A stretch of 64,000 nt of DNA, taken from positions 62,001-126,000 of the forward strand of contig CANNBJ010000006.1 in NCBI GenBank assembly GCA_947502835.1, in the 5' to 3' direction. The stretch comes from Bdellovibrionales bacterium. Its GTDB lineage: Bacteria > Bdellovibrionota > UBA1018 > CAIMNF01. Below are positions 17,394 to 25,369 of the stretch, piece by piece. A model generated the notes under the pieces. It saw only the letters and a program-made list of their open reading frames with translations. It did no database searches and was not told where the DNA came from. Made by a program: the position numbers and the translations under genes. How positions within the stretch are numbered: position 1 is the first letter of the stretch; each line of letters starts with the position of its first letter.

Positions 17394-17891
17394 ATGAGAA
17401 CACAATCCGGCAATTATTTCCGAAACCAAGTCCACTCGAAGGCGCCCCCCCGCACCTGGTACGTTCTGGCGAATCGCACGGACGCAGTCTTTTACGAAGA
17501 CTTCGGGGATCAAAAGTTCAGATTCAAGGAACGCATGAAGAACAAGAAAGGCCACCTAACAGAGGGACAACTCGACTCCGATCGGCCCGGCAGTGGCGTT
17601 TCAAGCGCTGCCTCGGGGAGCATTCGACACAGCCTTGATCGAACCTTCCATCACCACGAACAGGTTGCCTCACGCTTTGCAACCGGAATTGCCAGATTTC
17701 TCTCACGGAAACAAAGAGCAGGCCTTTTTGATTCCTTGATCCTTGTGGCCGAACCGCACTTTCTGGGCCTCATGCGACTGGCGCTCCCGCCTGAACTCAA
17801 ACGCCTGATCCGTCATGAGATCCCGCGGGAGTACCTTGAGGGATCGGATGAGGATTTGAAACTCTCCATTCAAACAGCACTTCAAAAATAG
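17394..17891 (+). CDS. Host-attachment-family protein (PF10116)
   Basis: The product is 165 residues. It opens with TWYVLANRTDAVFYED, continues with RPGSGVSSAASGSIRHSL and HHEQVASRFATGIARFL, and has the core DSLILVAEPHFLGLMR, all typical of the family named 'protein required for attachment to host cells'. The fold is related to the bacterial eRF1/baeRF group; despite the name the biochemical role is not settled. GAGG precedes the ATG. It is transcribed alone and ends at a strong bidirectional terminator. Confidence 0.85.
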   Translation: MRTQSGNYFRNQVHSKAPPRTWYVLANRTDAVFYEDFGDQKFRFKERMKNKKGHLTEGQLDSDRPGSGVSSAASGSIRHSLDRTFHHHEQVASRFATGIARFLSRKQRAGLFDSLILVAEPHFLGLMRLALPPELKRLIRHEIPREYLEGSDEDLKLSIQTALQK

Positions 17892-17901
17892 ATATTCCTG
17901 A

Positions 17902-17936
17902 ACGAACGGGGACCCCGTGCGGGTCCCCGTTCGTTT
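17902..17936. terminator. Bidirectional intrinsic terminator
   Basis: A perfect 14-bp stem (17902-17915 with 17921-17934) encloses a 5-base loop between two convergent genes. The plus side is followed by TTT. It probably ends both the host-attachment-family gene and the CBS gene. Confidence 0.8.
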
Positions 17937-17943
17937 CCCGACC

Positions 17944-18402
17944 TCATCCGAGCTTCGGTCTCCGGTCGGATTCCACTTGGTGCTGTCGGTCGGTGACCTG
18001 GACCAGGACATTCAACTCGTCCGACAAAACCCTCATCATTTCATGGGTGGTGATAATCCCCGCAAGGACTCCTTCCGAATCGACGATCGGAATCCTCTTT
18101 ACCCCGTGTTCCTTCATGAGCATCAGGATGTGATTGAAGGAATCGCTCTTGCGTGCTGTCACCAGAGTTGCAGACATCACGTCCCTCACGTAAACCGTAT
18201 TCGGGGAGATTCCGAATGCACTGGTCGACACCACGATGTCACGATCGGTGACCATACCGACGGGTATTTTCCGCGTTCCTTTTTCCTCAACCACCACCAC
18301 ACACCCCACATGCCGTTCCCTCATGGCCTTTGCGGCCATCTCCATGGTTGCTCCCTCGGGAATGGTGACTACGTTTCGATTTGCAATTTTCTCAAGAATC
18401 AT
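17944..18402 (-). CDS. CBS-domain pair protein
   Basis: The product is 152 residues consisting of two CBS motifs. The first is around NVVTIPEGATMEMAAKAM and GMVTDRDIVV, the second around ATLVTARKSDSFNHIL and GIITTHEMMRV. Such stand-alone CBS pairs bind adenine nucleotides and regulate partner proteins; the partner is unknown. AAGGAG precedes the ATG. The hairpin at 18422-18458 lies only 20 bases before the start, leaving no room for a promoter after it, so expression may depend on read-through. Confidence 0.9.
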   Translation of the reverse strand: MILEKIANRNVVTIPEGATMEMAAKAMRERHVGCVVVVEEKGTRKIPVGMVTDRDIVVSTSAFGISPNTVYVRDVMSATLVTARKSDSFNHILMLMKEHGVKRIPIVDSEGVLAGIITTHEMMRVLSDELNVLVQVTDRQHQVESDRRPKLG

Positions 18403-18421
18403 TTCGGCTCCTTTTGGTGTT

Positions 18422-18458
18422 CAAATAAAAAGAGCCCGGAGTCTGGACCTCCGGGCTC
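18422..18458 (-). terminator. Intrinsic terminator between small ORF and CBS gene
   Basis: A 10-bp stem (18432-18441 with 18449-18458) and a 7-base loop are followed on the minus strand by TTTTTATTTG. The stop codon of the upstream small gene lies in the stem. Because the CBS gene starts 20 bases later, it could also act as an attenuator. Confidence 0.7.
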
Positions 18459-18747
18459 AGGGAAGACTGTGAAACACCTCACAGCAATCCCGGGTTATCT
18501 GACATAACCCCTTCAGATTTTCATCTGTCACATGGTTCCAAGCTGCGGTTGACTTCGGAGAACTCCATAAGGACCACCCACCTTCCAGCACCTCGTGCCG
18601 TACTTCTTGGAGCAAGACCGATGCCATACAGAAATCCCCGCTCAACACAGCTTTCCCTGCAAGGATAGACTTCTCCGCTCCTCCACGGGTCCGGATGTCC
18701 CAAGCCTCTGAGTCAGCCCGCGTTTTTTCTTGGGTTCGATTTTGCAT
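18457..18747 (-). CDS. Hypothetical protein, 96 residues
   Basis: The frame is open on the minus strand and ends exactly at a terminator hairpin, which supports its being real. The C-terminal half reads like a globular protein (ASVLLQEVRHEVLEGGWSLW and NLKGLCQITRDCCEVFHSLP); the N-terminal 25 residues are charged. No ribosome-binding site is visible before the ATG at 18747, and another ATG at 18771 is possible. It is divergent from the hydrolase gene, with starts 23 bp apart. No family is recognised. Confidence 0.45.
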   Translation of the reverse strand: MQNRTQEKTRADSEAWDIRTRGGAEKSILAGKAVLSGDFCMASVLLQEVRHEVLEGGWSLWSSPKSTAAWNHVTDENLKGLCQITRDCCEVFHSLP

Positions 18748-18769
18748 GGTTTTTGCTCGAAATCCGCAC

Positions 18770-19471
18770 ATGAAAATCGATGTTCCCGAAACCGATCTAA
18801 AAACCCTGGAAGTCGCTCTCGAGGATCCCGCGACAGGTGCACACCTTCCCGGGATCCTTCGAATCCCTCCCGCACCCGTGGGCTGGGTGATCTTTGCCCA
18901 TGGCAGCGGAAGCAGCCGATTCAGCCCTCGCAATCTTCAGGTTGCAACAGCCCTGAACCGCCGGCGGATCGCCACCCTTTTATTCGATCTGCTAACTTCG
19001 GCGGAATCGCAAGACAGGACCCAAGGGTTCAACATCCCTCTCCTTGCCAAACGCCTTCTGTTTTCCCTGAAGTGGGTCGAGGCTCGCCACGAGTACAACG
19101 GCACTCCTTTCTGCTTTTTCGGGGCCAGCACGGGTTCCGCTGCCGCCCTGCAAGCCGCAAGCATCGCCGGGAGCAGGCTCGGCTCCGTGATCTCCCGGGG
19201 TGGACGGGTGGATCTGGCGCGGAGCTTTGCTCCCGAGGTCTCCTGCCCCGTTCTTTTGATTGTCGGCGGATGGGACGAGCCCGTTTTGACGTGGAATCGG
19301 GAGACATTGCCTCTTTTGAAACGCGGACAACTGAAAGTCATCCCGAAAGCAACGCATCTTTTTGAGGAGCCGCACGCCTTGTCGGCCGTGATCGAGGCTG
19401 TGAGCGAGTTCCTCGAGAGGCAATTTCCGCTCCACCGGAAATCCCGCCCTCCTCCTGCCCCCTTCCCATGA
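18770..19471 (+). CDS. Alpha/beta hydrolase, dienelactone-hydrolase-like
   Basis: The product is 233 residues. The oxyanion segment VIFAHGSGSSRFSPRN, the nucleophile elbow FGASTGSAAALQAA, an Asp-containing VGGWDEPV and a late histidine in PKATHLFEEP give a complete Ser-Asp-His set. Proteins of this type hydrolyse small esters or lactones; several relatives sit next to phosphoribosyltransferase genes, but none is here. The ATG at 18770 is chosen over upstream starts because the conserved part begins with KIDVPETD. It overlaps the next predicted frame, whose true start is at 19498. Confidence 0.8.
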   Translation: MKIDVPETDLKTLEVALEDPATGAHLPGILRIPPAPVGWVIFAHGSGSSRFSPRNLQVATALNRRRIATLLFDLLTSAESQDRTQGFNIPLLAKRLLFSLKWVEARHEYNGTPFCFFGASTGSAAALQAASIAGSRLGSVISRGGRVDLARSFAPEVSCPVLLIVGGWDEPVLTWNRETLPLLKRGQLKVIPKATHLFEEPHALSAVIEAVSEFLERQFPLHRKSRPPPAPFP

Positions 19472-19497
19472 GACGCCACTTCCCGTACGATGGGACC

Positions 19498-19866
19498 ATG
19501 AAATCCGCATTCGCACTTTTCCTTGCAAGTTGCTTTGCCCTGTCCTCCGCGTGGGCACGTCCGTGGAGTGAAATCGAGACGGGAACCATTCTCCGGCTGA
19601 AGGAAGATCTTCCGGTGATCCCCGGGCTGATGATTCCGAAGGATTCTCAATTCGCGGTGAATGCCTTGGATTTTTTTGGTCCTCCCTACCTTGCCGTTTT
19701 TTCCCTGCGCCTGTTCCCGTGCTCAGAGGAGATGGCCGCGCGGAAACAGGATTTGGTGATCCTCGAGGACAAGTATGGTTTTGAAATGAGCTGGAACTGC
19801 CGGATCTCGATGTTTCTTGAGCTCAGGGACTTCTACCGGGAGAGCTACTTTGAAACCCTGGAGTGA
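19498..19866 (+). CDS. Small secreted protein, unknown function
   Basis: The product is 122 residues with a signal peptide (ALFLASCFALSSAWA). The mature part has a cysteine pair (FPCSEEM and SWNCRISMF) that could form a disulfide, and ends in an acidic helix. No Shine-Dalgarno is seen; TACGAT (19486-19491) lies exactly 6 bases before the ATG, with TTCCCA 17 bases further up, so a leaderless mRNA is likely. No family is recognised. Confidence 0.7.
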   Translation: MKSAFALFLASCFALSSAWARPWSEIETGTILRLKEDLPVIPGLMIPKDSQFAVNALDFFGPPYLAVFSLRLFPCSEEMAARKQDLVILEDKYGFEMSWNCRISMFLELRDFYRESYFETLE

Positions 19867-20329
19867 ACTCGATCCTGAAGACTCCACACCCGTCACCCCG
19901 TCGTTTCCGCGCTGGGAAAAAAGCTTTGTTTCCGGTCCCGGGAGCACTTTGTTCCGCGTTGAGCATTCGGTTTCAAGGAAAGACCCGCAGGTCCTGTTCA
20001 CGAAGGTCCGTTTTCTGCCACATGCGGAAGGCCCGCCCGGGCATGTGCACGGAGGGGCAACCGCCGCACTCCTCGACGAAGTCATGGGCATTGTGGTCTG
20101 GCACCATGGCCATGCCTCATTGACCCAAAACATCAAGATAGAATTCAAGCGGGCCATTCCTCTTGCCGAGGCGTGCCTAGTCGTGACCCGCATCGAGTCC
20201 ATCAGCGGGCGAAAGGTCGAAGTTTCGTCGATTGTTTTCGATTCCCCGGGACGCTCCCTTGTCACCGGAACGGGAACCTTCCACAGGCTCTCCCCGGAAC
20301 AACTTTCCCGGTTCAAATCCTCGCCCTGA
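19850..20329 (+). CDS. PaaI-like hotdog thioesterase
   Basis: The product is 159 residues from a TTG at 19850, chosen because GGGAG lies 8 bases upstream; another TTG at 19817 is possible. The hotdog-fold signature GHVHGGATAALLDEVMGIVVW is followed by TQNIKIEFKRAIPL and a C-terminal beta sheet. Members hydrolyse acyl-CoA thioesters. It overlaps the end of the preceding gene by 17 bp, suggesting coupled translation, and is convergent with motB. Confidence 0.85.
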   Translation: MKPWSELDPEDSTPVTPSFPRWEKSFVSGPGSTLFRVEHSVSRKDPQVLFTKVRFLPHAEGPPGHVHGGATAALLDEVMGIVVWHHGHASLTQNIKIEFKRAIPLAEACLVVTRIESISGRKVEVSSIVFDSPGRSLVTGTGTFHRLSPEQLSRFKSSP

Positions 20330-20345
20330 GGGGAACCTCAGCGGA

Positions 20346-21128
20346 TCAATCCGAGCATATGTTTTTTAGGGAAACCGTGAATTCCACCCGCCGGTTTCTG
20401 ACATCATCGGAGGCAAGGCCACGGGTGTTCATGCTCCATGCTCTTCGAGATGCGATGCCGCGGGGACAAAAGCGCTCCTCATCCATTTTCTGATTCTTTA
20501 CGAAGTAGTGCATCACCGAGATCGCCCGCTCGGTTGAAAACAGGTAGGGATCCTCTCCACTGATCGGGGGCTTCTTGTCGAGGTGCCCTTCAATCAGAAC
20601 GTTCCCCTGTACTTTCTTGAAGATTCCCGCAAGCTGATCCAGGCGTTTGTAGGCATCCTTCCGGATCTCCACTCCACCTGCAACAAAGAGTTCGTCGCCC
20701 GGAATCGAGAACTTCAGGACATCCACATCCGAATCGAGCTCAAGCCCGAAGGTGATGTCTCCGAGCTTGGACTCCACCTCTTCCTTCAAATCCCGAAGTG
20801 GTTTCTGCACGAGATCCTCGGGAACCTGCCCCTCCGCCCCATTGGAAACGGAATCGCCTTGCCCGAGCTTTTCGCCGAGCGGAATCGCCTCGGTCGACTT
20901 TTCATCCCGACCCTTGTTGTAAGGCGTGTTCGGGTGATTGAAATAATGGGACACCACAGCCTTGGTTTCCTCATCCGCACTGGTGAGCCAGAGAACCAGG
21001 AAGAATGCCATCATTGCGGTCACGAAGTCGGCGTAGGCCACCTTCCACGCACCCCCGTGGCCGCCCCCATGTCCGGCTTGGACTTTCTTGATTACGATCG
21101 TGACGCCTTTTTCCTTGTCCTTGGCCAC
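20346..21128 (-). CDS. motB: Flagellar motor protein MotB
   Basis: The product is 260 residues from a GTG start with GAGG 6 bases upstream. A single membrane helix contains the proton-carrying aspartate (Asp34 in AYADFVTAMMAFF). A linker of about 80 residues follows, then an OmpA-like peptidoglycan-binding domain (IEGHLDKKPP, SDDVRNRRVEF). It anchors the stator to the wall and conducts protons with MotA. It is the second gene of the motAB operon, 14 bp after motA. Confidence 0.96.
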   Translation of the reverse strand: MAKDKEKGVTIVIKKVQAGHGGGHGGAWKVAYADFVTAMMAFFLVLWLTSADEETKAVVSHYFNHPNTPYNKGRDEKSTEAIPLGEKLGQGDSVSNGAEGQVPEDLVQKPLRDLKEEVESKLGDITFGLELDSDVDVLKFSIPGDELFVAGGVEIRKDAYKRLDQLAGIFKKVQGNVLIEGHLDKKPPISGEDPYLFSTERAISVMHYFVKNQKMDEERFCPRGIASRRAWSMNTRGLASDDVRNRRVEFTVSLKNICSD

Positions 21129-21142
21129 TGTCTACCTCGGGG

Positions 21143-22000
21143 TTATGCTGCTGCTTTTTGACCGGATGTCGCTTTGTCGACTTCATCGAAACTCGGACGA
21201 CAGCCCGGCGGCACGGTTCTTCTTCCAAATTCGACACACACTTTCGGAGCGCACTCCTTGGCAAGGGCAAGAATCGCGGAGCGGATCACATCGATGTACT
21301 TTCCTGCTTCATGAATGTCGGCTTCAATCTTTGTCGCAAGCGGTTGCATGAATCCATAGGAAGCGAGAATCCCGATGAAGGTTCCGACCAGTGCGGCCGC
21401 AACGTTCCGACCGATGGCTTCCTTCCCTTCCGAAAGTGCGCCCATCGTGATCACGACCCCGAGAACCGCCGCCACGATCCCAAGACCCGGCATCGCATCC
21501 CCGAGCTTCGAAATGTATCCGGGAGCATGCAGTTCCTCTTCATGCGCGGCCTTGATGTCCTTGTCCATCAGATCCTCAAGATCATACGGACTCATGGGAG
21601 ATGAAATTTGAACCTTGAGCGTGTCGCAAATGAAGTGCAGTGCATGGTGATTTGCAAGCACGCCCGGATATCGTTTGAAAATTTCGGAAGCTTCCGGCTT
21701 TTCCACATGGGGTTCGAGAGAGAGCGGATTGGTTTTCACGACCTTGCAAAGCTCGTAGAGGCACATCAAAAGCTCCAGATACTGGGCCTTGGTTGTGGGT
21801 TTCGACTTGATCGCATGAAGCACGGAATGAATGATCGCCTTCAACTGGTTGGTGGAATTGGCCATTACTGCCGCTCCCGCTGCCGCTCCAAAGATGATCA
21901 AAAACTCGGTGGGCTGGTTCAAAACCATGATGTTCCCGTGGTGGGCCACATAGCCCCCGAGAACACACCCAATCACAATGATCGCGCCGACAATAACCAT
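21143..22000 (-). CDS. motA: Flagellar motor protein MotA
   Basis: The product is 285 residues with four membrane helices (residues 1-23, 30-50, about 170-195 and 200-225) and a large cytoplasmic loop that contacts the rotor. Features typical of MotA include GGYVAHHGN near the start, PGLGIVAAVLGVVITM and GRNVAAALVGTFIGIL. With MotB it forms the proton-driven stator. GAGG precedes the ATG, and a sigma-28-like promoter lies 19-46 bases upstream. Confidence 0.96.
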   Translation of the reverse strand: MVIVGAIIVIGCVLGGYVAHHGNIMVLNQPTEFLIIFGAAAGAAVMANSTNQLKAIIHSVLHAIKSKPTTKAQYLELLMCLYELCKVVKTNPLSLEPHVEKPEASEIFKRYPGVLANHHALHFICDTLKVQISSPMSPYDLEDLMDKDIKAAHEEELHAPGYISKLGDAMPGLGIVAAVLGVVITMGALSEGKEAIGRNVAAALVGTFIGILASYGFMQPLATKIEADIHEAGKYIDVIRSAILALAKECAPKVCVEFGRRTVPPGCRPSFDEVDKATSGQKAAA

Positions 22001-22018
22001 AGTTTTTCCTCAAATACC

Positions 22019-22046
22019 GTTTCGGCAGATTCGGAGGAAAACTTGA
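22019..22046 (-). promoter_or_regulatory. Sigma-28-like flagellar promoter of motAB
   Basis: On the minus strand TCAAGTTT (22039-22046) and GCCGAAAC (22019-22026) are 12 bases apart. The enterobacterial FliA consensus is TAAAGTTT-N11-GCCGATAA. Matches are 7 of 8 and 6 of 8, with spacing one longer. The cheA operon has a similar element with the same spacing. Confidence 0.55.
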
Positions 22047-22114
22047 CTGCTCCCTCCGATACAAGAAGGCTCAATGCTGGAATATCGCTAAACCATCAAA
22101 TTCATGAATGAATT

Positions 22115-23890
22115 CTAATCAGCGGAAAGTCCATTGAGGAGCTCCTGAAACCCGGGCGCCCACCCATCGGAAAGCTTCCTCCTGACTCGATTCCGGAAAT
22201 AGGAGGGATCAAGAAAGGACTGCTCTTCCTTGAAGCGATTCAGGAGAAACTCGACCCGGCTTTGAGAAACACCGCTTCGGGACAGGGTCAGATCAAAATC
22301 CCGCTGAAATTGTGCGGCAGATCCGGCCCCCTGACACCGCTCAAGCAAACGATGAAAACTCCGGTAGGCACGCAGACGCAGAGTCTCGCCCGTATTCGGC
22401 ACCGCCCGGAACACTTCAATCTTGCCCGGCGGAAGGGACCCGAGGAACAGGTTTCGGTCCGCGCCGGGATTCCCCTCTTTCAAGCGGGCACACATTTCCG
22501 GAATGCTTTGCCCCCGGAACAAACTGTTTCGGTCATCCCTTCCCGGGTCTCCCGCTCCCGATCCATTTTCACAAATGACACTCAGTCGCCCACTTCTGGG
22601 AGACCAGTAGGAATCCGCTCCAATGCGGGTGTACTCAAGAATCTTGATCCGCGATGGCTCATCCTCATTCCTCGCGAACGCTCCTTCTGTCCCGTATTGA
22701 ACCACGATCGCATGACGCTCCACCGGAGCTCCCGAATACACGAGAAGCCCCCTCTCAAGCCCGACTCTCTGATAACGTCTCAGGAGTTCAACTTGATCGC
22801 TGAGCCAAAGAGGCCCACCAGGACAGGGTTCCCCGAGAATCTCCCCCGCCTCACACAGCAGGGGCTGACTCGCCTGGCGTCCCGTTCTCGCGCTCGAGAT
22901 CAGAGCGGTCTCAAGCGAGACCAATTTTTCGCGAAGAATCACCGCATTCGGGCCTGCCGCGGAATAGTGTTTCATCCCGGGCTCAACGGCGTGCGGAAGT
23001 GCGGGATCAAGAATCGTGAGATCCGCCATCGACTCGACGGGATGATTCCAAACCTCATCGCCCGGGTCCATGTCGAAAATCAGATTTCTTCCCGTCGACT
23101 TGGCCTCGGTTGCGAGATCAAGGAGGCGTTCCGGCGAAAAATCACTCTTCTCCCCGAAAGCCCCGAGTTTCACCAATGCAAGGTTCGCATCCTCGAAGGC
23201 CGCTCCATACACCCCCGAGGCCCCCTCAAAAATCCCCTTGAGCTTCAAGCGGCGCTCAATGTCGGAGCGCGAATACAACACCGTGACAAGCTCCTTCAAT
23301 TCCCCCCTCGTGAAGGGCACATCGTGGCACACAACCGCGTTTCCATTCCGGTCGAGAGCCTGTCTCACTTCGGGGTCGATGCTCCATGCCGCCCAAATGT
23401 CGCATCGACCTTCCCACGAAAGTCGATAGGGATCCGGGGTCAGCTCGAACAGCAATCCCGACTCCGGGTCACGAATCCAATCCATCATCCCTGAATCGCG
23501 CCGGAGTTCCGGATCGCGCAGCAATGCGAGGTTGAATTTGTACAACAGGCTGTGCCCTCGAAAGGAGAGTGTGGATGGATCAACCCAAGGACCCGTGATC
23601 GGATTGTAGCGCAAGGAATTGCGGAAGCCGGGAATCTCATTGATGTAGGCGAAACGCGAAGCGCCGCCGTCCCTTTCCCTCGACTTCACGCGATCCGGAT
23701 AGATGCTCACCGGTTCTGTTTGGCGTTTTTGATAATCGGCGGAGATCGCCCGCACTCCGAAATCGACCTCTTTGCAGGAAAGAACTTCCCTTCCGGCCCC
23801 CATCCGATTTGCGCTTTCTTGCTCACACAAACCGGCTGAAGCAACAGATGAGAATGCCGCACACAGGAATACAACCACGAGAATCTTCAC
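22115..23890 (-). CDS. Large secreted protein, divergent transglutaminase-elicitor-like
   Basis: The product is 591 residues from a GTG with a strong GGAGG site. The signal peptide is VVVFLCAAFSSVASAG. Two blocks parallel the protein encoded at 10368-11408: GRCDIWAAWSI (there ICDGWSAASI) and FDMDPGDEVWNHPV (there ADVEPGKEAWNQPV), in the same order and separated by a long insert. This points to a distant transglutaminase-elicitor-like fold. Pairs of cysteines in the mature part suggest disulfides. It may modify proteins outside the cell, but activity is unproven. Confidence 0.65.
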   Translation of the reverse strand: MKILVVVFLCAAFSSVASAGLCEQESANRMGAGREVLSCKEVDFGVRAISADYQKRQTEPVSIYPDRVKSRERDGGASRFAYINEIPGFRNSLRYNPITGPWVDPSTLSFRGHSLLYKFNLALLRDPELRRDSGMMDWIRDPESGLLFELTPDPYRLSWEGRCDIWAAWSIDPEVRQALDRNGNAVVCHDVPFTRGELKELVTVLYSRSDIERRLKLKGIFEGASGVYGAAFEDANLALVKLGAFGEKSDFSPERLLDLATEAKSTGRNLIFDMDPGDEVWNHPVESMADLTILDPALPHAVEPGMKHYSAAGPNAVILREKLVSLETALISSARTGRQASQPLLCEAGEILGEPCPGGPLWLSDQVELLRRYQRVGLERGLLVYSGAPVERHAIVVQYGTEGAFARNEDEPSRIKILEYTRIGADSYWSPRSGRLSVICENGSGAGDPGRDDRNSLFRGQSIPEMCARLKEGNPGADRNLFLGSLPPGKIEVFRAVPNTGETLRLRAYRSFHRLLERCQGAGSAAQFQRDFDLTLSRSGVSQSRVEFLLNRFKEEQSFLDPSYFRNRVRRKLSDGWAPGFQELLNGLSAD

Positions 23891-23967
23891 TGCAGACCTC
23901 CGCTCCCCCCGTTCGCCCGCCCCAATTTGCTCCCTCTTTCGGCAATTTGATAGCGGAAAATCAGGTG

Positions 23968-23981
23968 AAAAATCGATTTTT
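23968..23981. promoter_or_regulatory. Perfect 14-bp palindrome between divergent genes (possible operator)
   Basis: AAAAATCGATTTTT is a perfect palindrome in the 187-bp region between hmgA and the divergent secreted-protein gene, 62 bases upstream of the hmgA -35. Homogentisate genes are often controlled by a repressor bound near the promoter, but no regulator gene is adjacent here. Confidence 0.3.
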
Positions 23982-24042
23982 GTTATTCAACATGAATGAT
24001 TGACTCCTTTCCCTCCTCTTGCCCATCCCCGGCCAAAAACCA

Positions 24043-24071
24043 TTGCGGCACTTTTTTGATTTCGTTACAGT
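24043..24071 (+). promoter_or_regulatory. Promoter giving a leaderless hmgA mRNA
   Basis: TTGCGG (24043-24048), a 17-base spacer and TACAGT (24066-24071) are followed after exactly 6 bases by the hmgA ATG. There is no ribosome-binding site. Confidence 0.6.
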
Positions 24072-24077
24072 CCGGAC

Positions 24078-25367
24078 ATGAAATATCTCCACGGTTTCGG
24101 GAATCATTTCGAATCGGAAGCACGAAACGGGATCCTGCCGGTGGGCCGCAACTCACCCCAGAACGTCGAGGGCGGACTTTATGCCGAACAAGTGAGCGGA
24201 ACTCCCTTCACCGCTCCAAGGCACCGGAATCTGAAGACCTGGCTCTACAAGATCAGCCCATCCGTGGTCCAGGGTCGATTTACCGAGGTCGGCCATCCCA
24301 CCTGGATCAGCGAGTCCTCAAGGGGACGCTTTCAAAAGACGCCCGAGGCTTTGCGCTTCCACCCCTATCCCGAGAACTCCTCACCCATGGACTTCCTCGA
24401 TTCGATCTTCACCTATGCAATCAACGGTGATCTCTACCGGAATAGCGGGATGGCCATCCATCTCTTTTCTTTCAATCAGGGAATGGAGGCTCGTTACCTC
24501 TACAACGCCGATGCCGAAATGATGCTGGTCCTTGAGCGCGGGGAAATCGAGATCCATACGGAGCTCGGGGTGATGGAGCTTTCCCCTCTTTTCATCGGGG
24601 TGATCCCTCGAGGAATCAAATTCCGGATCACAATGAAACCCGGCTCTTCCCCGGTCCGAGGCTACCTTGCCGAAAATTTCGGATCTCCCTTCCAACTTCC
24701 GGAACTTGGACCGATCGGCGCCAATGGACTTGCAAATCCACGCGATTTTGAAGTTCCTTGCGCTGGTTTCGAGTCGAAGGCGGGTGACTTCGAACTGTAT
24801 GCCCGGTACCAGGGATCCCTCTGGAAAGCGCCGCTTTCCCATTCACCGCTCGACACCGTTGCTTGGCACGGGAATTATGTTCCCTACCGATACGACCTGC
24901 GCAAGTTCAATACGATCAATACGGTAAGCTACGACCATCCGGACCCTTCGATTTTCACCGTTCTCACATCCACAAGCCCCGTTCCGGGAACGGCAAACAT
25001 TGATTTTGTCATTTTCCCGCCTCGATGGATGGTCGCCGAAAACACTTTCAGACCCCCCTATTACCACCGCAACGTGATGAACGAATTCATGGGCCTGATC
25101 GAGGGTGCCTATGATGCAAAGGAATCAGGCTTCAAGCCTGCGGGGGCAAGCATTCACAACGCCTTCACCGGGCACGGACCGGATGCAGAGGGATTCAAGA
25201 AAGCGGTCGGGATGAAACTCGACCCTGTCCGCTACGAAAACACCATGGCCTTCATGTGGGAGTCGAGCTTCCCGTTCTGGCCCGCCGAGCAGGCAATGAA
25301 GCGGCCCGGCTTGCTGGACCAAAATTACGCGGATTGCTGGCAATCCCTTCCCCGGACCTTTCGTTGA
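24078..25367 (+). CDS. hmgA: Homogentisate 1,2-dioxygenase
   Basis: The product is 429 residues, the usual family length. It opens the aromatic ring of homogentisate to maleylacetoacetate in tyrosine/phenylalanine catabolism, using Fe(II). Recognisable segments are YLHGFGNHFESEA, LYAEQVSGTPFTAPR, the iron-site region FPPRWMVAENTFRPPYYHRN with NEFMGLIEGAYDAK, and GPDAEGFKKA. No maleylacetoacetate isomerase follows; nth starts 2 bases after the stop. A FAH-family gene that could act later in the pathway lies at the far right of the window. Confidence 0.96.
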   Translation: MKYLHGFGNHFESEARNGILPVGRNSPQNVEGGLYAEQVSGTPFTAPRHRNLKTWLYKISPSVVQGRFTEVGHPTWISESSRGRFQKTPEALRFHPYPENSSPMDFLDSIFTYAINGDLYRNSGMAIHLFSFNQGMEARYLYNADAEMMLVLERGEIEIHTELGVMELSPLFIGVIPRGIKFRITMKPGSSPVRGYLAENFGSPFQLPELGPIGANGLANPRDFEVPCAGFESKAGDFELYARYQGSLWKAPLSHSPLDTVAWHGNYVPYRYDLRKFNTINTVSYDHPDPSIFTVLTSTSPVPGTANIDFVIFPPRWMVAENTFRPPYYHRNVMNEFMGLIEGAYDAKESGFKPAGASIHNAFTGHGPDAEGFKKAVGMKLDPVRYENTMAFMWESSFPFWPAEQAMKRPGLLDQNYADCWQSLPRTFR

Positions 25368-25369
25368 CC

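Noticed and set aside
22262-23494. 410-codon ORF on the plus strand
   Set aside because: It is opposite the transglutaminase-elicitor-like gene, which has a signal peptide and strong ribosome-binding site; high-GC codon bias leaves the antisense frame open.
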